Counted from the first letter of the stretch, positions 1-8,790 are shown. The stretch is 64,000 bases of DNA from Acidobacteriota bacterium (GCA_013289765.1 JABCZI010000004.1:124001-188000); one strand, 5' to 3'. Translations and numbers: made by a program. Notes: generated from the sequence alone by a model not told the origin.

Positions 1-811
1 CACCACTGGCCTGTTCTGGCGACATATAACCGACGGTTCCCATCACCGTACCGGGATCGGTGAGTAAGTCGGCCTGAGTCGGGCGCTCCGGATCGAGAGA
101 GTGATCGCGCAGCTTCGCCAGGCCGAAATCGAGAATCTTGGCATTGCCATCTTGCGCGACCATAAGGTTTTCGGGTTTGAGGTCGCGATGGACGAGCCCG
201 GTTTCATGCGCCTTGGCGAGCGCATCGGCAATCTGCGTTGCGATCGCGATTGCCTTTCGATACGGCAAGGGCCCGGACGAAATCAGAGCACGCAGCGTCT
301 CGCCACAAATCATCTCCATTGCGATATAGTGCGTGCCGTTTAGGTGCCCAAGCTCGTAAATGGTGACGATATTGGGATGATTCAGCGCCGAGGCCGCCTT
401 GGCTTCGCGCTCGAAGCGGCTGAGAGCCTGAGGGTCGTGCGCTACGTCGTCGGGCAAGAATTTAAGAGCAACAAAGCGACCGAGATCGATGTCCTCTGCT
501 TTGTAAACAACCCCCATTCCTCCGCCGCCGAGCTTTTCAATCACGCGGTAATGTGAAACTGTAGTGCCGATGAGGTTCTTCCAAATCTCTTTGCGGGCCT
601 GGTTAGCAAGGATTTTGCCTGCCACCTCCATTGCAGGCGTTTCAATAAAATGTTGAGCCTTCTTCTCGTGAGCCAGCAGCGACTCCACTTCGTGGCGCAA
701 TCCGTCATCCCCTGCGCAAGCAGACTGGAGAAACTCGGCGCGCTGGCCCTCATCAAGTTCCAAAGCCTGCTGAAAAAGTTCTTCGACGCGACGCCAAACC
801 TCACGCCTCAT
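1..811 (-). CDS. Serine/threonine protein kinase, C-terminus cut by window edge
   Basis: Partial eukaryotic-like Ser/Thr kinase; 270 codons are visible and the reading frame runs off the left edge. A helical N-terminal segment of about 80 residues precedes a glycine-rich loop (LGGGGMGVVYKA, near residue 92), the catalytic loop HRDLKPEN (near 207), DFG (near 226) and the GTVGYMSPEQ activation/P+1 region. Catalytic residues are intact, so an active kinase is expected. The N-terminal extension before the kinase domain is common in acidobacterial kinases, which usually continue into a sensor or propeller region not visible here. The ATG at 811 overlaps the end of the upstream sigma-factor gene by 11 bases, so the two are probably co-transcribed and translationally coupled. 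Confidence 0.93.
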   Translation of the reverse strand, partial: MRREVWRRVEELFQQALELDEGQRAEFLQSACAGDDGLRHEVESLLAHEKKAQHFIETPAMEVAGKILANQARKEIWKNLIGTTVSHYRVIEKLGGGGMGVVYKAEDIDLGRFVALKFLPDDVAHDPQALSRFEREAKAASALNHPNIVTIYELGHLNGTHYIAMEMICGETLRALISSGPLPYRKAIAIATQIADALAKAHETGLVHRDLKPENLMVAQDGNAKILDFGLAKLRDHSLDPERPTQADLLTDPGTVMGTVGYMSPEQASG

Positions 812-1388
812 GGCTCGCCCTTCCACGGCTCAACTCGCGCAAAAGCCAGATTTTGGCCAATTTCCAGTCCCGCATAACGGTATCACTGGAAACACGCAGG
901 ACTTCAGCCGTTTCTTCGACGTTCAATCCGCCGAAGAATTTCAGTTCGACAACCTTGCTTTTCCTTTCATCCACCGCAGCCAGTGCTTTTAGAGCATCGT
1001 CCAGGGCCACCAGGTTCACGTCAGGTTCATCGCATACTGACGGAGCTTCTTCTAGAGAAATGTGAGGAGTCGCTCCGCCCCGTTTCAAATAGCCCCGCGA
1101 GCGTGCAAAGTCGATGAGAATGCGGCGCATCAATTGCGCCGATATTGCAAAGAAGTGGGCCCGATCCTGCCAATTCACTCGGCCGCAGTCCACCAGCCGT
1201 AAATAAACTTCGTTGACCAATGCTGTCGTCTGCAGTGTGTGGCCAGAGCGTTCCCCCGCCATGTACCGGCGCGCAACCTGGTGCAATTGCCTGTAGACCA
1301 ATGGCGTAAGCTTTTCCAGAGCCTGTTCGTCTCCGCTACTCCAGGCTTTCAGTAGGCTGGTGACTTCGTGACTAGAAGGAAAATCCAT
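801..1388 (-). CDS. ECF-family RNA polymerase sigma factor (TIGR02999-like)
   Basis: A 195-residue sigma factor of the ECF type common in Acidobacteria and Planctomycetes. Region 2 covers about residues 20-95 (LVYRQLHQVARRYM, FFAISAQLMRRILIDFAR) and region 4 about residues 130-185, with the helix-turn-helix LNVEETAEVLRVSSDTVMRD. No anti-sigma gene is adjacent; the next gene is a Ser/Thr kinase overlapping by 11 bases. In this lineage sigma/kinase pairs probably replace the usual sigma/anti-sigma pair, the kinase being a candidate regulator of the sigma factor (inference). Start is the first ATG; the ribosome site is weak. Confidence 0.93.
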   Translation of the reverse strand: MDFPSSHEVTSLLKAWSSGDEQALEKLTPLVYRQLHQVARRYMAGERSGHTLQTTALVNEVYLRLVDCGRVNWQDRAHFFAISAQLMRRILIDFARSRGYLKRGGATPHISLEEAPSVCDEPDVNLVALDDALKALAAVDERKSKVVELKFFGGLNVEETAEVLRVSSDTVMRDWKLAKIWLLRELSRGRASHEA

Positions 1389-1599
1389 CTATCTGCCACA
1401 GTGTCAATACATTACAACGAAAACACGTAAAAACCTAGTCTCGTTGTGGATTGACGGTTTTTGGCCGTCCGGGTCTTTTAATTCCTCCCTGCGGTTTCTT
1501 TCAGTCAAATCCCGCCTTACTAGATAGAGGCGTCCAGTTCGGCTTCAGCAAGAAGCTGAGAAGGCCGCCCCACAATACTTCGCGACGGGAGGCAACAAA
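1389..1599. other. Divergent intergenic region between sigma factor and secreted protein
   Basis: Carries the 5' regions of the leftward sigma/kinase pair and the rightward secreted-protein gene. A short inverted repeat (GACGG, TTTTTG spacer, GCCGTC) lies near 1454-1471. No gene is recognisable. Confidence 0.4.
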
Positions 1600-2019
1600 A
1601 TGACGACAAAAAAGCACACCGCAACACTGCTAATCCTGATGTTCGTCGGGTTGACGGGATTGGTACACGCGCAGATGTACACGACGATCAAGGCACAGGT
1701 TCCCTTCAACTTCGTAGCGAACGGCAAGACGATGCCGGCGGGCGAATGCACAATTCAATTTATGGTCGACGGACAAACAACGCTCTCGATCACCAGCGGG
1801 AAGCAGCACGCCTTCGCCTACCCCATTGTTGGTGAGTCGTCGAAGGGAAGCAAAAAGACGGCTCTTGTGTTTCACCGATACGGCGACCGGTACTTTCTTG
1901 CCCGTATCAAGCGCGCAGGAAGAATTGGCTATGACTTGCCACCGAGCAAATTAGAAAGCGAACTGCGGGCCGGAAACGTAGCCGAGGAAGTGTTCACGCT
2001 TCTCGCATCTGTCGAGTAG
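1600..2019 (+). CDS. Small secreted protein of unknown function
   Basis: A 139-residue protein with a clear Sec signal peptide (MTTKKHTATLLILMFVGLTG, cleavage after VHA-Q near residue 25). The mature part looks beta-rich, with the opening KAQVPFNFVANGKTMPAGEC typical of a small exported family often seen in Acidobacteria. No enzymatic motif and no lipobox were seen. A G-rich ribosome site (GGGAGGC) precedes the ATG by about 8 bases. A hairpin at 2081-2108 follows the stop codon. The function is unknown. Confidence 0.75.
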   Translation: MTTKKHTATLLILMFVGLTGLVHAQMYTTIKAQVPFNFVANGKTMPAGECTIQFMVDGQTTLSITSGKQHAFAYPIVGESSKGSKKTALVFHRYGDRYFLARIKRAGRIGYDLPPSKLESELRAGNVAEEVFTLLASVE

Positions 2020-2080
2020 ACCAATGGAAAGCGTTCGCACTACGAAATATGGCAGTGCTCGGGGGAAAAGACTCAAGAAA

Positions 2081-2108
2081 GGGGAACAGGGTTCAAAATC
2101 TGTTCCCC
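2081..2108. repeat. Perfect 9-bp inverted repeat after the small secreted protein gene
   Basis: GGGGAACAG at 2081-2089 pairs with CTGTTCCCC at 2100-2108 around a 10-base loop. It may end transcription of the gene ending at 2019, but no T-tract follows on the + strand. Confidence 0.5.
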
Positions 2109-2176
2109 TCCGGCTTCAGGCAACTACACAGCACGCTTGCTTGAGTACCTATCTATTGAGCGTAAGAAATCCCCAA

Positions 2177-2480
2177 ATTGGCTACCCGTCGTTCTGCTGT
2201 GATGATGTCAACCACCCGCAGGCCCTGATCTATGAGCCCTCGCCAAAACGGTTGAAGCTAGTCTGTGTCGAGTTTATTACGGACGCCGCACGTGGCTTAA
2301 GAACAACCAATAATCAATCTCCCATCTTGGAGGGGTCAGGTTTTTCTGCTCGTCGACACCCCGAACGGGTATGCCATCCCCAAACCGTTCTACGAATTCC
2401 ACGTCTGGGCGTGCTGGGACAATCCACATGGCGCATTCGTGGACTGGAACGATCACGCGACTTGCGCACACAATGAGTAG
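2177..2480 (+). pseudogene. Decayed gene for a secreted conserved protein (frameshifted remnant)
   Basis: Two pieces of one protein can be read in different frames. The first, about 2177-2300, includes HPQALIYEPSPKRLKLVCVEF. The second, about 2337-2480, includes PFYEFHVWACWDNPHGAFVD and ends with TAG at 2478-2480. Their order and spacing resemble, from memory, a conserved exported family with the pattern HPEALVYEP...LVAVEY...FYxxHVWxWxxNPxGxFxxWNP. The middle of that family and the N-terminus are missing or scrambled. A terminator-like hairpin follows at 2486-2519. A sequencing error alone would not explain the missing centre, so decay is more likely. The longer uninterrupted ORF covering this region in one frame loses the match halfway. 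Confidence 0.5.
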
Positions 2481-2485
2481 ATTGC

Positions 2486-2519
2486 CGGGAGACGTCCAGC
2501 TGATGATGGGCGTCTCCCG
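2486..2519 (+). terminator. Terminator-like hairpin after the decayed gene
   Basis: CGGGAGACG (2486-2494) pairs with CGTCTCCCG (2511-2519), followed by TTTG. It lies just after the stop codon of the remnant. Confidence 0.5.
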
Positions 2520-2604
2520 TTTGTATGAACGTTATGAAGAAGCGAGACTCCCTATGCTCTACCAATGGATGCGCATATAATGACCCGGATTTGAGAGGAA
2601 CTTA

Positions 2605-3123
2605 ATGGATATCAGATCGCTACAGCGGCCTTTGAAAGACACATATCGGCAAGCTCCAGCCAGTTCCAGGATTACTTTGGTGGCCCACGGTAGAAAAACG
2701 GACGTGCCCATCTCTTGTTCGATTGACCTGGGCCGGGCGATCTATGACGCTCAAGCGCACAGAGGGGTCGGAGGGGCGGGCACCAGCGCCTGCTCCGGCG
2801 ATCTGCTGCTAGGTGCATTAGCCGCTTGCGCACAGATCACCTGCCAGATGGTCGCCGCGGCGATGGGAATACCGACTGATAATATCGAGGTGACCGTTGA
2901 GGGAGACCTGGATTTGCAGGGGACACTCGGCATGTCGAAAACGGTGCCGGTCGGATTCGAGAGTATAAGGGTCAATTTCGATATCCGCGCGCCGCAGGCA
3001 ACGCAGGAGCAGTTAGCAGCTCTTCAACAAAAAACCGAGCAGTATTGTGTTGTGATGCAGACATTGCTGCATCCTCCCGAAATCAAGAACGTATGGGCAG
3101 ATGCGCATTCGACCAATGACTAA
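2605..3123 (+). CDS. OsmC family peroxiredoxin-like protein
   Basis: A 172-residue OsmC/Ohr-superfamily protein. Both conserved cysteines are visible: the first in LLLGALAACAQITCQMVA (near residue 72), the second in EQYCVVMQTLLHPPE (near 152). Family members reduce organic or fatty-acid hydroperoxides with thiol cofactors. The N-terminus (about 40 residues before SCSIDLG) is longer than in Ohr, so this is a YhfA-like or general OsmC protein and not clearly Ohr. The ATG at 2605 follows a GAGAGGAAC ribosome site. It stands alone, transcribed toward the convergent Tag gene. Confidence 0.88.
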   Translation: MDIRSLQRPLKDTYRQAPASSRITLVAHGRKTDVPISCSIDLGRAIYDAQAHRGVGGAGTSACSGDLLLGALAACAQITCQMVAAAMGIPTDNIEVTVEGDLDLQGTLGMSKTVPVGFESIRVNFDIRAPQATQEQLAALQQKTEQYCVVMQTLLHPPEIKNVWADAHSTND

Positions 3124-3456
3124 TGCGGTTGCTTGTTCGGTGCGTCAATCTGGGTACAAGGACTGGCTGCCATTCCGTTATCATTTCGGAGGCTACTCGG
3201 AAGTAGTTCTACTAAATCGCCGAAGAGCAGGCGGTTATTCTCTATATATATCTTCCCGGCTGGTGTCGTACCGGAGGCTCCAGAGTTGCCATTTCAGAGT
3301 CACCGAAATTTGTGTAGTTATGGATCGCCAGTCTTCCCAAGGACTTAAGCTTTAAACATCCGCTGCGTCTGCCAGTTCCGCCATCCCGGCTGGGGTTAAG
3401 TTTAGCGTATGGAGGGTTTCAAAATCCACCCGGGGCTTCATGCAGCGGGTTTGGGA
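3124..3456. other. Convergent intergenic region
   Basis: About 330 bases between the 3' ends of the OsmC and Tag genes. Short ORFs are present but show no protein-like composition or ribosome site. No convincing gene or terminator was found. Confidence 0.4.
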
Positions 3457-4053
3457 TCATTTGGCATTCTTCAGCGTGGCATAGCGGAAGCAGGTTACGA
3501 CGTGGTCGTTTACCATGCCGACCGCTTGCATGAACGCGTAGCAGATGGTGGATCCCACGAAATTGAAGCCGCGTTTCTTCAGGGCTTTACTCATGGCGTC
3601 GGAATGCGCGGTGAGTGCGGGAAGGCGATCCATGGATTTCCAGGAATTTATTTTCGGGCGTCCGTCCACGAATTGCCATATGTAGCGATCGAAGGTGCCG
3701 TATTCTTTTTGCACCTGCAGCAACGCTTTGGCATTCTGCACGGCGGAGGCGATTTTCAGGCGGTTGCGGACGATGCCAGGGTTCTTGAGGAGTTGCGCGA
3801 GTTTGCGCTTGTCGTATCCGGCCACGCGATTGGCATCGAAATTGCCAAAGGCGGCGCGGTAGTTTTCGCGTTTGTTGAGTATTGTCTCCCAGCTGAGTCC
3901 GGCTTGCGCACCTTCGAGAATCAAGAATTCAAACAGGGTGCGATCATCGTGGACCGGAACGCCCCATTCTTCGTCGTGATAGCGGATGGATAATTCGGTG
4001 CGCGGCCAGGCGCACCGGCTGGGAGATTGTGCGGCTTTGCGGATACGCGTCAT
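3457..4053 (-). CDS. tag: DNA-3-methyladenine glycosylase I
   Basis: A 198-residue Tag-family base-excision enzyme that removes 3-methyladenine from alkylated DNA. Features seen are RCAWPRTELSIRYHDEEWG, holding the first zinc-ligand cysteine and histidine, FEFLILEGAQAGLSW with the conserved hydrophobic/aromatic helix, and near the C-terminus DHVVTCFRY with the second His/Cys pair. Length is close to the family norm (about 190). No adjacent alkylation-repair genes are seen, so it is probably a single transcription unit convergent with OsmC. Start is the ATG at 4053. Confidence 0.95.
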   Translation of the reverse strand: MTRIRKAAQSPSRCAWPRTELSIRYHDEEWGVPVHDDRTLFEFLILEGAQAGLSWETILNKRENYRAAFGNFDANRVAGYDKRKLAQLLKNPGIVRNRLKIASAVQNAKALLQVQKEYGTFDRYIWQFVDGRPKINSWKSMDRLPALTAHSDAMSKALKKRGFNFVGSTICYAFMQAVGMVNDHVVTCFRYATLKNAK

Positions 4054-4152
4054 GGCAAAGATTGGGTCCGCAGGGGCCGCGGTTAAGCCACGGCCTTAAT
4101 ACGAATCGATGATCGACCACAGCAGCCCGTGCATCGGCAGCCGGGTCGCTAT

Positions 4153-4872
4153 TTACTGCAGCGATCTTGCTTCCGATTTGTTCTTTGGTGATTTCGACTG
4201 CAGCAGCGAAACCAACTGGTGGGCGCAGGCTGGGACGCCTACTTTGTGTTCGACAATGATCTCTTTGGCGGTTAGTTTTCTCCCGTAAAGCTTTTCATTC
4301 GCGCTGCCATCGGATCGAAGAGTGGAGCCTTCCAGAGAAACGCCGGCAAACAGTCCTTTGTTACGTGAATAGGAAAGAATCTCGGCGTTCATGACGACAT
4401 CGGTGGCGCCTTCCGCGGTGCGGCCTTTGGGACCAGCGGCAGCGGAAGCGTCCGCGCCCAGCTTCACTTTGCTCGTCAGCAGCGAGCGCGCACCCTTGGT
4501 ATTCACGACGAGCAGAACAAAATCGGTGGCCTGGCCCCCCAATTGAAATCCGATGCTCACACCTTCCAGCGCGTACAGGGCTGGAGCGCCCCAGGGACCT
4601 GTGTAGTGCTCACCGCTACGGCAGATCATCACGCCTCGTCCGTAGCTGCCACCCACTCCGAACGCGCCTTTCTTTACCGAGGGCAGAACGACAATGCACT
4701 CCGCCTTGTCAAGCAAGTCCTGTGGGATATCGTCTGGAATATTCAGGATTTCTTTCATAACCTCGCCGGCTTCCTTCACCCGCTCTACTTCTTTTGCGTC
4801 GTTAGCGGCGAAGGCTGGAGATGCGGTAAGGCCCAGGGTGAGTAAGCAAACGGCAAGTTTTTTTAAGTTCAT
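4153..4872 (-). CDS. SYLF/YSC84 domain lipid-binding protein, exported
   Basis: A 239-residue protein with a signal peptide (MNLKKLAVCLLTLGLTASPA, cleavage after FAA). It carries a SYLF (YSC84, DUF500) domain over most of the mature chain, with PSVKKGAFGVGGSYGRGVM, then QLGGQATDFVLLVVN and AEILSYSRNKGLFAGVSLEG. The family binds phosphoinositides in eukaryotes; bacterial members are periplasmic and their roles are little known. A longer ORF begins at 4902, but the ATG at 4872 has a better ribosome site (GAGGAAAT) and begins directly at the signal peptide. Confidence 0.9.
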   Translation of the reverse strand: MNLKKLAVCLLTLGLTASPAFAANDAKEVERVKEAGEVMKEILNIPDDIPQDLLDKAECIVVLPSVKKGAFGVGGSYGRGVMICRSGEHYTGPWGAPALYALEGVSIGFQLGGQATDFVLLVVNTKGARSLLTSKVKLGADASAAAGPKGRTAEGATDVVMNAEILSYSRNKGLFAGVSLEGSTLRSDGSANEKLYGRKLTAKEIIVEHKVGVPACAHQLVSLLQSKSPKNKSEARSLQ

Positions 4873-5005
4873 CGACGGTGATTTCCTCAGTTCGTGGTTC
4901 ATGCAAGAGTACGACGTGGCGCCCCACCATCTTAACTCTTTCTACAGAATCGCAATGTAAGCGTGTGGTCATGTCCTTGCGGCATGCCGCTGGCGAGATA
5001 AGTTT

Positions 5006-6940
5006 TTACTGCTCCCCGGTCATGGAGACGTATTGCGGCGTGCCGGACGCATCGGTCACCACTAAAATTCCGGTGATCGGCGTAGATGAACACCAGTTCA
5101 CAGTCACCGTGCAACTCGCTCCCGAGGCCAGCGTTCCGCAGTTGTTGGTCTCAGTGAATGGCCTTGTGACTTTCACCGACTTGATGGATGTGCTCGCGCT
5201 CAGCGGATTCGTCACAGTCACGGTCCCGGAAGCGCAAGCAAACATAATGAGCGAATTAGTCGAAAGCGTAACCAGCGCCCCGCTTCCGCTCAGCGATGTC
5301 GCCTTGCTCAAAGCCCCCTTGAGCGTGAACTTCGCCGATCCTTTGCGCAACCCGCCAATGGTTGGCTTGAATGTGACGCTTGCAAAGCAGCTCTCGCCCG
5401 CAATAAGCGTGGACGGGCAGTTATTGGTGATGGGGAAATCCGCCAGCGTCGACGTAACCGACGTGACCGTCAACGGAGCTGAGCCAATATTGCTCAGCAT
5501 CGTGCTCTCCGTGGGGCTGGAAACGCCCACCAGTTCGGTCGGAAACGTCAGGCTTGACGGCGTAACCGCGGATACGGCCACGCTCCTGGTTTCTTGTTGC
5601 GTTACCGCTGCGTGCGGCATGCTCAGATTTCCGATGCCAGCCCCCGGCGTTCCAAGAACGATCTGGTCGTTATAGCTCATGCCGAAGAGCTGATCGATGC
5701 GATTGTTTCTCGTGTCCGCAATGTAGATGAGACCGCTCGGATCCACGAAAATCCCCGAAGGCCCTTCCACCCCATTGATGTAGAGCAGATAGTTCACGTT
5801 GAGCGAAACTTCATTCGTCCCTGAAATGTTGTCCGCACGAATGACCTGGTTCTGCAGCGAGTCGGTCGTATAAATCTTTCCTGCCGCGTCCACGGCCACG
5901 CCATCGGGAGTGAGATAGTTCAGCGGAAACTGCCACACCGCCCAGTTCGTCCCCAGCATGTCGGAAAATTCAACCACGCGCGCATTGGCGTTGTCGGCCA
6001 CGTAAATGTTTCCCGCGGAATCCGTTGTCACCGCCGCGGGGCTGCTGAACTGGCTTGCCCCATTCCCGAGAATGCCGAGCGAAGTGAAATTCGTTCCTAT
6101 CATGTCGTCCATGCGGACAATGCGGTTGTTTCCCGCGTCGGCGACATAAATCTTCTTGCTGGAATCCACCCATAGCCCTTCTGGATTCGAGAACTGGCCC
6201 GGGCCCGCGCCGCAGGTTCCATACGAAATCCAATTCGTCCCGGCCATGTTGTCCATGCGGACGATGCGGCAATTGCCGCTGTCCGAAACATAAATCTTTC
6301 CCGCCGCGTCGAGCGCCACGCCGTAAGGCGCCGTAAATTGCCTGATTCCAGTTCCCAGTTTGCCAAGGCTCGTCCACTTCGAGCCGAGAATGTCCGCTGT
6401 CTGCACAATGCGGTTGTTGCCCGTATCGGCAATGTAGACCGGCTCAAACTGCTGGCTGGCATCGATCAATCCACTCTGGATCGTTCCGCTCACCGAGGTC
6501 AACGGGGAGGTCAGGGTCGCCACAGTTTCCATCACCGCGCCCGCCACCGCGACTGACTTGCCGTTAATCGTTTGCGACGCGGAAATGTTTGCATAGAGCG
6601 CGTAGTTGTAATAATAAGTACGGTTCACTTCGCTCACTACCTCGGTGAACAGTCCGCTGGCAAAAACGCCGTTGATCGCAGTCGTGCCATCCGCCGACTG
6701 AAACGAGAAGCTGCCGCCGGAGCACGTCCACTCCGATGAGAAACCGAAGCTCGGGATAATTTCCGTCAGGTTGCACGACATTGAAACCGTGCCCGCCGGA
6801 CTGCTCACGGTAGAACCACTGATGGTAACCGTGGTCGCGGTCTGGCTAACGCTCCCGCCGCCGTTGCTGTGGGAAGATTGTGTCGCCGACAAGCTGGCCC
6901 CTGTAATGAATACGAGCGCGCAAGCCCACATCACTTTCAT
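5006..6940 (-). CDS. Secreted NHL-repeat beta-propeller with choice-of-anchor Ig-like tail
   Basis: A 644-residue exported protein. A signal peptide (MKVMWACALVFITGASLSA) precedes a Ser/Thr-rich beta domain (about 25-165) and five or six NHL repeats (about 165-425) with the recurring pattern YVADTGNNRIVRMDDM, forming a beta-propeller. The C-terminal part (about 440-644) resembles the ASPM/HYDIN-type choice-of-anchor D domain: PSSLTFPTELVGVSSP and VTFKPTIGGLRKGSAKF. No catalytic motif is seen. Such proteins are abundant in Acidobacteria and probably act in surface binding or adhesion (inference). Confidence 0.85.
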   Translation of the reverse strand: MKVMWACALVFITGASLSATQSSHSNGGGSVSQTATTVTISGSTVSSPAGTVSMSCNLTEIIPSFGFSSEWTCSGGSFSFQSADGTTAINGVFASGLFTEVVSEVNRTYYYNYALYANISASQTINGKSVAVAGAVMETVATLTSPLTSVSGTIQSGLIDASQQFEPVYIADTGNNRIVQTADILGSKWTSLGKLGTGIRQFTAPYGVALDAAGKIYVSDSGNCRIVRMDNMAGTNWISYGTCGAGPGQFSNPEGLWVDSSKKIYVADAGNNRIVRMDDMIGTNFTSLGILGNGASQFSSPAAVTTDSAGNIYVADNANARVVEFSDMLGTNWAVWQFPLNYLTPDGVAVDAAGKIYTTDSLQNQVIRADNISGTNEVSLNVNYLLYINGVEGPSGIFVDPSGLIYIADTRNNRIDQLFGMSYNDQIVLGTPGAGIGNLSMPHAAVTQQETRSVAVSAVTPSSLTFPTELVGVSSPTESTMLSNIGSAPLTVTSVTSTLADFPITNNCPSTLIAGESCFASVTFKPTIGGLRKGSAKFTLKGALSKATSLSGSGALVTLSTNSLIMFACASGTVTVTNPLSASTSIKSVKVTRPFTETNNCGTLASGASCTVTVNWCSSTPITGILVVTDASGTPQYVSMTGEQ

Positions 6941-7273
6941 GTTGGTTGCTCCGTGCTTCTAGATGCCGGCGCCAAAACCCGTGGCGGAATTATAGCGTGC
7001 GCTTAATGAACGCAATATTAAACTTCGGGACGTATTCCGGGTGAAGATCGGAAGTTGCGTCCCCCTATGGCAATCCCGACTAAAGCGCCCCAAAACTTCA
7101 ATCGCTTCGAAACACGGCTGCTTCTGGCATGACCAAACGAGTGCTCCTTTTGTAACTTGGCGTTTTCTGCCGCATGCTTCTAAAGTCAAGACAGCGCAGG
7201 GCGAATGGATGACTGCCATTCGGCACGCGGCGTGCATCTAATTAGTAGGAAGTGCTGTTTGGGCTGGGTGGAG
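6941..7273. other. Divergent promoter region
   Basis: About 330 bases between the divergently transcribed NHL-repeat and VWFA genes. It must hold both promoters, but no strong -35/-10 pair or dyad was picked out by eye, and no gene was recognised. Confidence 0.4.
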
Positions 7274-8308
7274 ATGAAAATTTTGGATTCTTTAGGAATG
7301 AAGTACATGCGCTCCATTTCGCGGATCTTGGCGCTACTGGCCGTTTGGGCCGTGGCCGCGCCGGGTTTCGCCCAGTCTTCAGCCTATGTGAGCAGCGCGG
7401 CTAACGTGAATGCGTATGATTCTGCCGCCGCTTCCATTCCTTCCGAGGCGGACGATCCACAAGCGGGAGCGATGCTCACGATTCACAAGCGCGTGGATGA
7501 AGTGAACGTGCTGTTCATCGCCACCGATAAGCACGGTAAATTTGTGCGTGACCTGAATCAGAACGATTTCGAAATTCTCGACGACCACAAACCTCCGCAA
7601 TCGATCATCAATTTTCGACGCGAGACCGATCTCCCGCTGCACTTGGGTTTGTTGATCGACGTCAGCGGATCTGTACACAGCCGCTTTGATTTCGAGCAAA
7701 ATGCAGCTATCAACTTTCTGCAGAAAACAGTGCGCGTCGGTTTTGACCGGGCATTTGTGGTCGGCTTCAACAAGCAGAGCCAGATGGCGCAGGATTTCAC
7801 CGACAACGTTCAACTGCTCTCGAATGGAATCCACAGGATGCAGGATGGCGGAGGGACCGCGCTCTACGACGCCATCTACAAGGCATGCAAGGAAAAGTTT
7901 TTGAAAGACCGCCCCGATCATCCGGCGCGCAAGGCCATCATTGTGGTCAGCGATGGCGAGGACAATCAGAGCGATGTGACGCGGGCGCAGGCTATTGAAA
8001 TGGCACAGCGGGCCGAAGTAATTATTTATGCGATCTCGACCGACGACAGCGGATTGATTCTGCGCGGCGACAAAGTTCTGGAACAGCTGGCGTCGGCAAC
8101 CGGCGGACGGGCCTTTTTTCCATTCAAGATGAAGGACATGACCCGTTCATTCGGGGCCATTGAAGACGAACTTCGGAGCCAGTATGTGGTTTCCTACCGG
8201 CCGGCGGATTTCGATGCGGACGGACGGTACCGCTCGATTGAAATCTCCACCCTGAAAAAGGATTTGCAGGTGCGGGCGCGCAAGGGATATTTCGCCCCGC
8301 AGCAGTAA
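7274..8308 (+). CDS. VWFA-related acidobacterial domain protein (copy 1)
   Basis: An exported von Willebrand A-domain protein. A signal peptide (ISRILALLAVWAVAAPGFAQ) is followed by a low-complexity linker, then VNVLFIATDKHGKFVRDLNQ, a short beta domain before the A domain, and the A domain with the MIDAS motif DVSGS (family consensus DxSxS) and the later GGGTALYDAI. The C-terminus RKGYFAPQQ is characteristic of the family. ATG codons at 7274 and 7298 are both possible; the second starts directly at the signal peptide. It is closely similar along its length to the copy at 56678-57667 and more distantly to that at 51261-52268. Metal-dependent protein binding is likely; the partner is unknown. 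Confidence 0.9.
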   Translation: MKILDSLGMKYMRSISRILALLAVWAVAAPGFAQSSAYVSSAANVNAYDSAAASIPSEADDPQAGAMLTIHKRVDEVNVLFIATDKHGKFVRDLNQNDFEILDDHKPPQSIINFRRETDLPLHLGLLIDVSGSVHSRFDFEQNAAINFLQKTVRVGFDRAFVVGFNKQSQMAQDFTDNVQLLSNGIHRMQDGGGTALYDAIYKACKEKFLKDRPDHPARKAIIVVSDGEDNQSDVTRAQAIEMAQRAEVIIYAISTDDSGLILRGDKVLEQLASATGGRAFFPFKMKDMTRSFGAIEDELRSQYVVSYRPADFDADGRYRSIEISTLKKDLQVRARKGYFAPQQ

Positions 8309-8529
8309 CGCGGTTCTTTCGTACCTTGTTCTGAACTACCTGGTCGTTTAGGGAGATCAAAAGCTGCCCGGGCAATTACTTGTCCTTGAAGAGTGGTTTT
8401 CGCTAACCGAATGTGTTCCTGAATCGCAGCTTGGAGCTCTGGGATAATCCGCTCGACCTCCGCCTCTGTTCTCGCGGCGAGGGCTTCAGCGCAAAGGTGT
8501 TGAATCTTCCACTCAGTGTGAACTGGCAC
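8194..8529 (-). CDS. Small helical hypothetical protein, antisense tail overlapping VWFA gene
   Basis: The first 55 or so residues look like a genuine small helical protein: TEWKIQHLCAEALAARTEAE, then IIPELQAAIQEHIRLAKTTL. Similar short WKI-QLC-A-AL proteins are common in Acidobacteria as far as I recall. The remainder of the frame reads antisense through the 3' end of the VWFA gene and is not protein-like, so the original stop codon may have been lost. The GTG start has no clear ribosome site. It may be an intact gene with an extended tail or a decayed one. Confidence 0.4.
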   Translation of the reverse strand: MPVHTEWKIQHLCAEALAARTEAEVERIIPELQAAIQEHIRLAKTTLQGQVIARAAFDLPKRPGSSEQGTKEPRYCCGAKYPLRARTCKSFFRVEISIERYRPSASKSAGR

Positions 8530-8663
8530 GGTTGCATGGTATCGAACAGGGGTGTGTCCGGACGATACAGGAAAAACCGTAAGGCAAATGACCGACAGTT
8601 ATCGTCGTCAGGCACAAAGAAAACACAAAGAAAAAAAGAAGAAGTGAATCTTTAAAAACGTCT

Positions 8664-8740
8664 TGGTGCGCCCGGAGAGACTCGAACTCCCAACCCTCTG
8701 CTCCGAAGGCAGATGCTCTATCCAGTTGAGCTACGGGCGC
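8664..8740 (-). tRNA. tRNA-Arg (anticodon TCG)
   Basis: A full cloverleaf can be drawn on the minus strand. The 7-bp acceptor stem is GCGCCCG/CGGGCGC, the D-arm contains AGCTCAACTGGATAGAGC, and the anticodon arm TCTGC-CTTCGGA-GCAGA puts TCG at positions 34-36. The T-arm contains the GTTCGAGTC loop. The discriminator is A and the 3' CCA is encoded at 8664-8666. It lies just downstream of the peptidase terminator on the same strand. Confidence 0.95.
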
Positions 8741-8764
8741 ATGAAGGTCATTCTACTAGAAATG

Positions 8765-8790
8765 AAAAAGGCCGCTAGTGAATAGCGGCC
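8765..8790 (-). terminator. Intrinsic terminator of the subtilisin gene
   Basis: On the minus strand GGCCGCT (8790-8784) pairs with AGCGGCC (8776-8770) around a 7-base loop and is followed by TTTTT. It lies about 25 bases after the stop codon of the S8 peptidase. Confidence 0.85.

Noticed and set aside
1402-1407. TTGACA on the minus strand as -35 of the sigma-factor gene
   Set aside because: A -10 at the right distance would fall at or within the start codon.
2024-2476. 150-codon + strand ORF
   Set aside because: Only its central part reads like protein; the family match continues in another frame, so it was annotated as a pseudogene.
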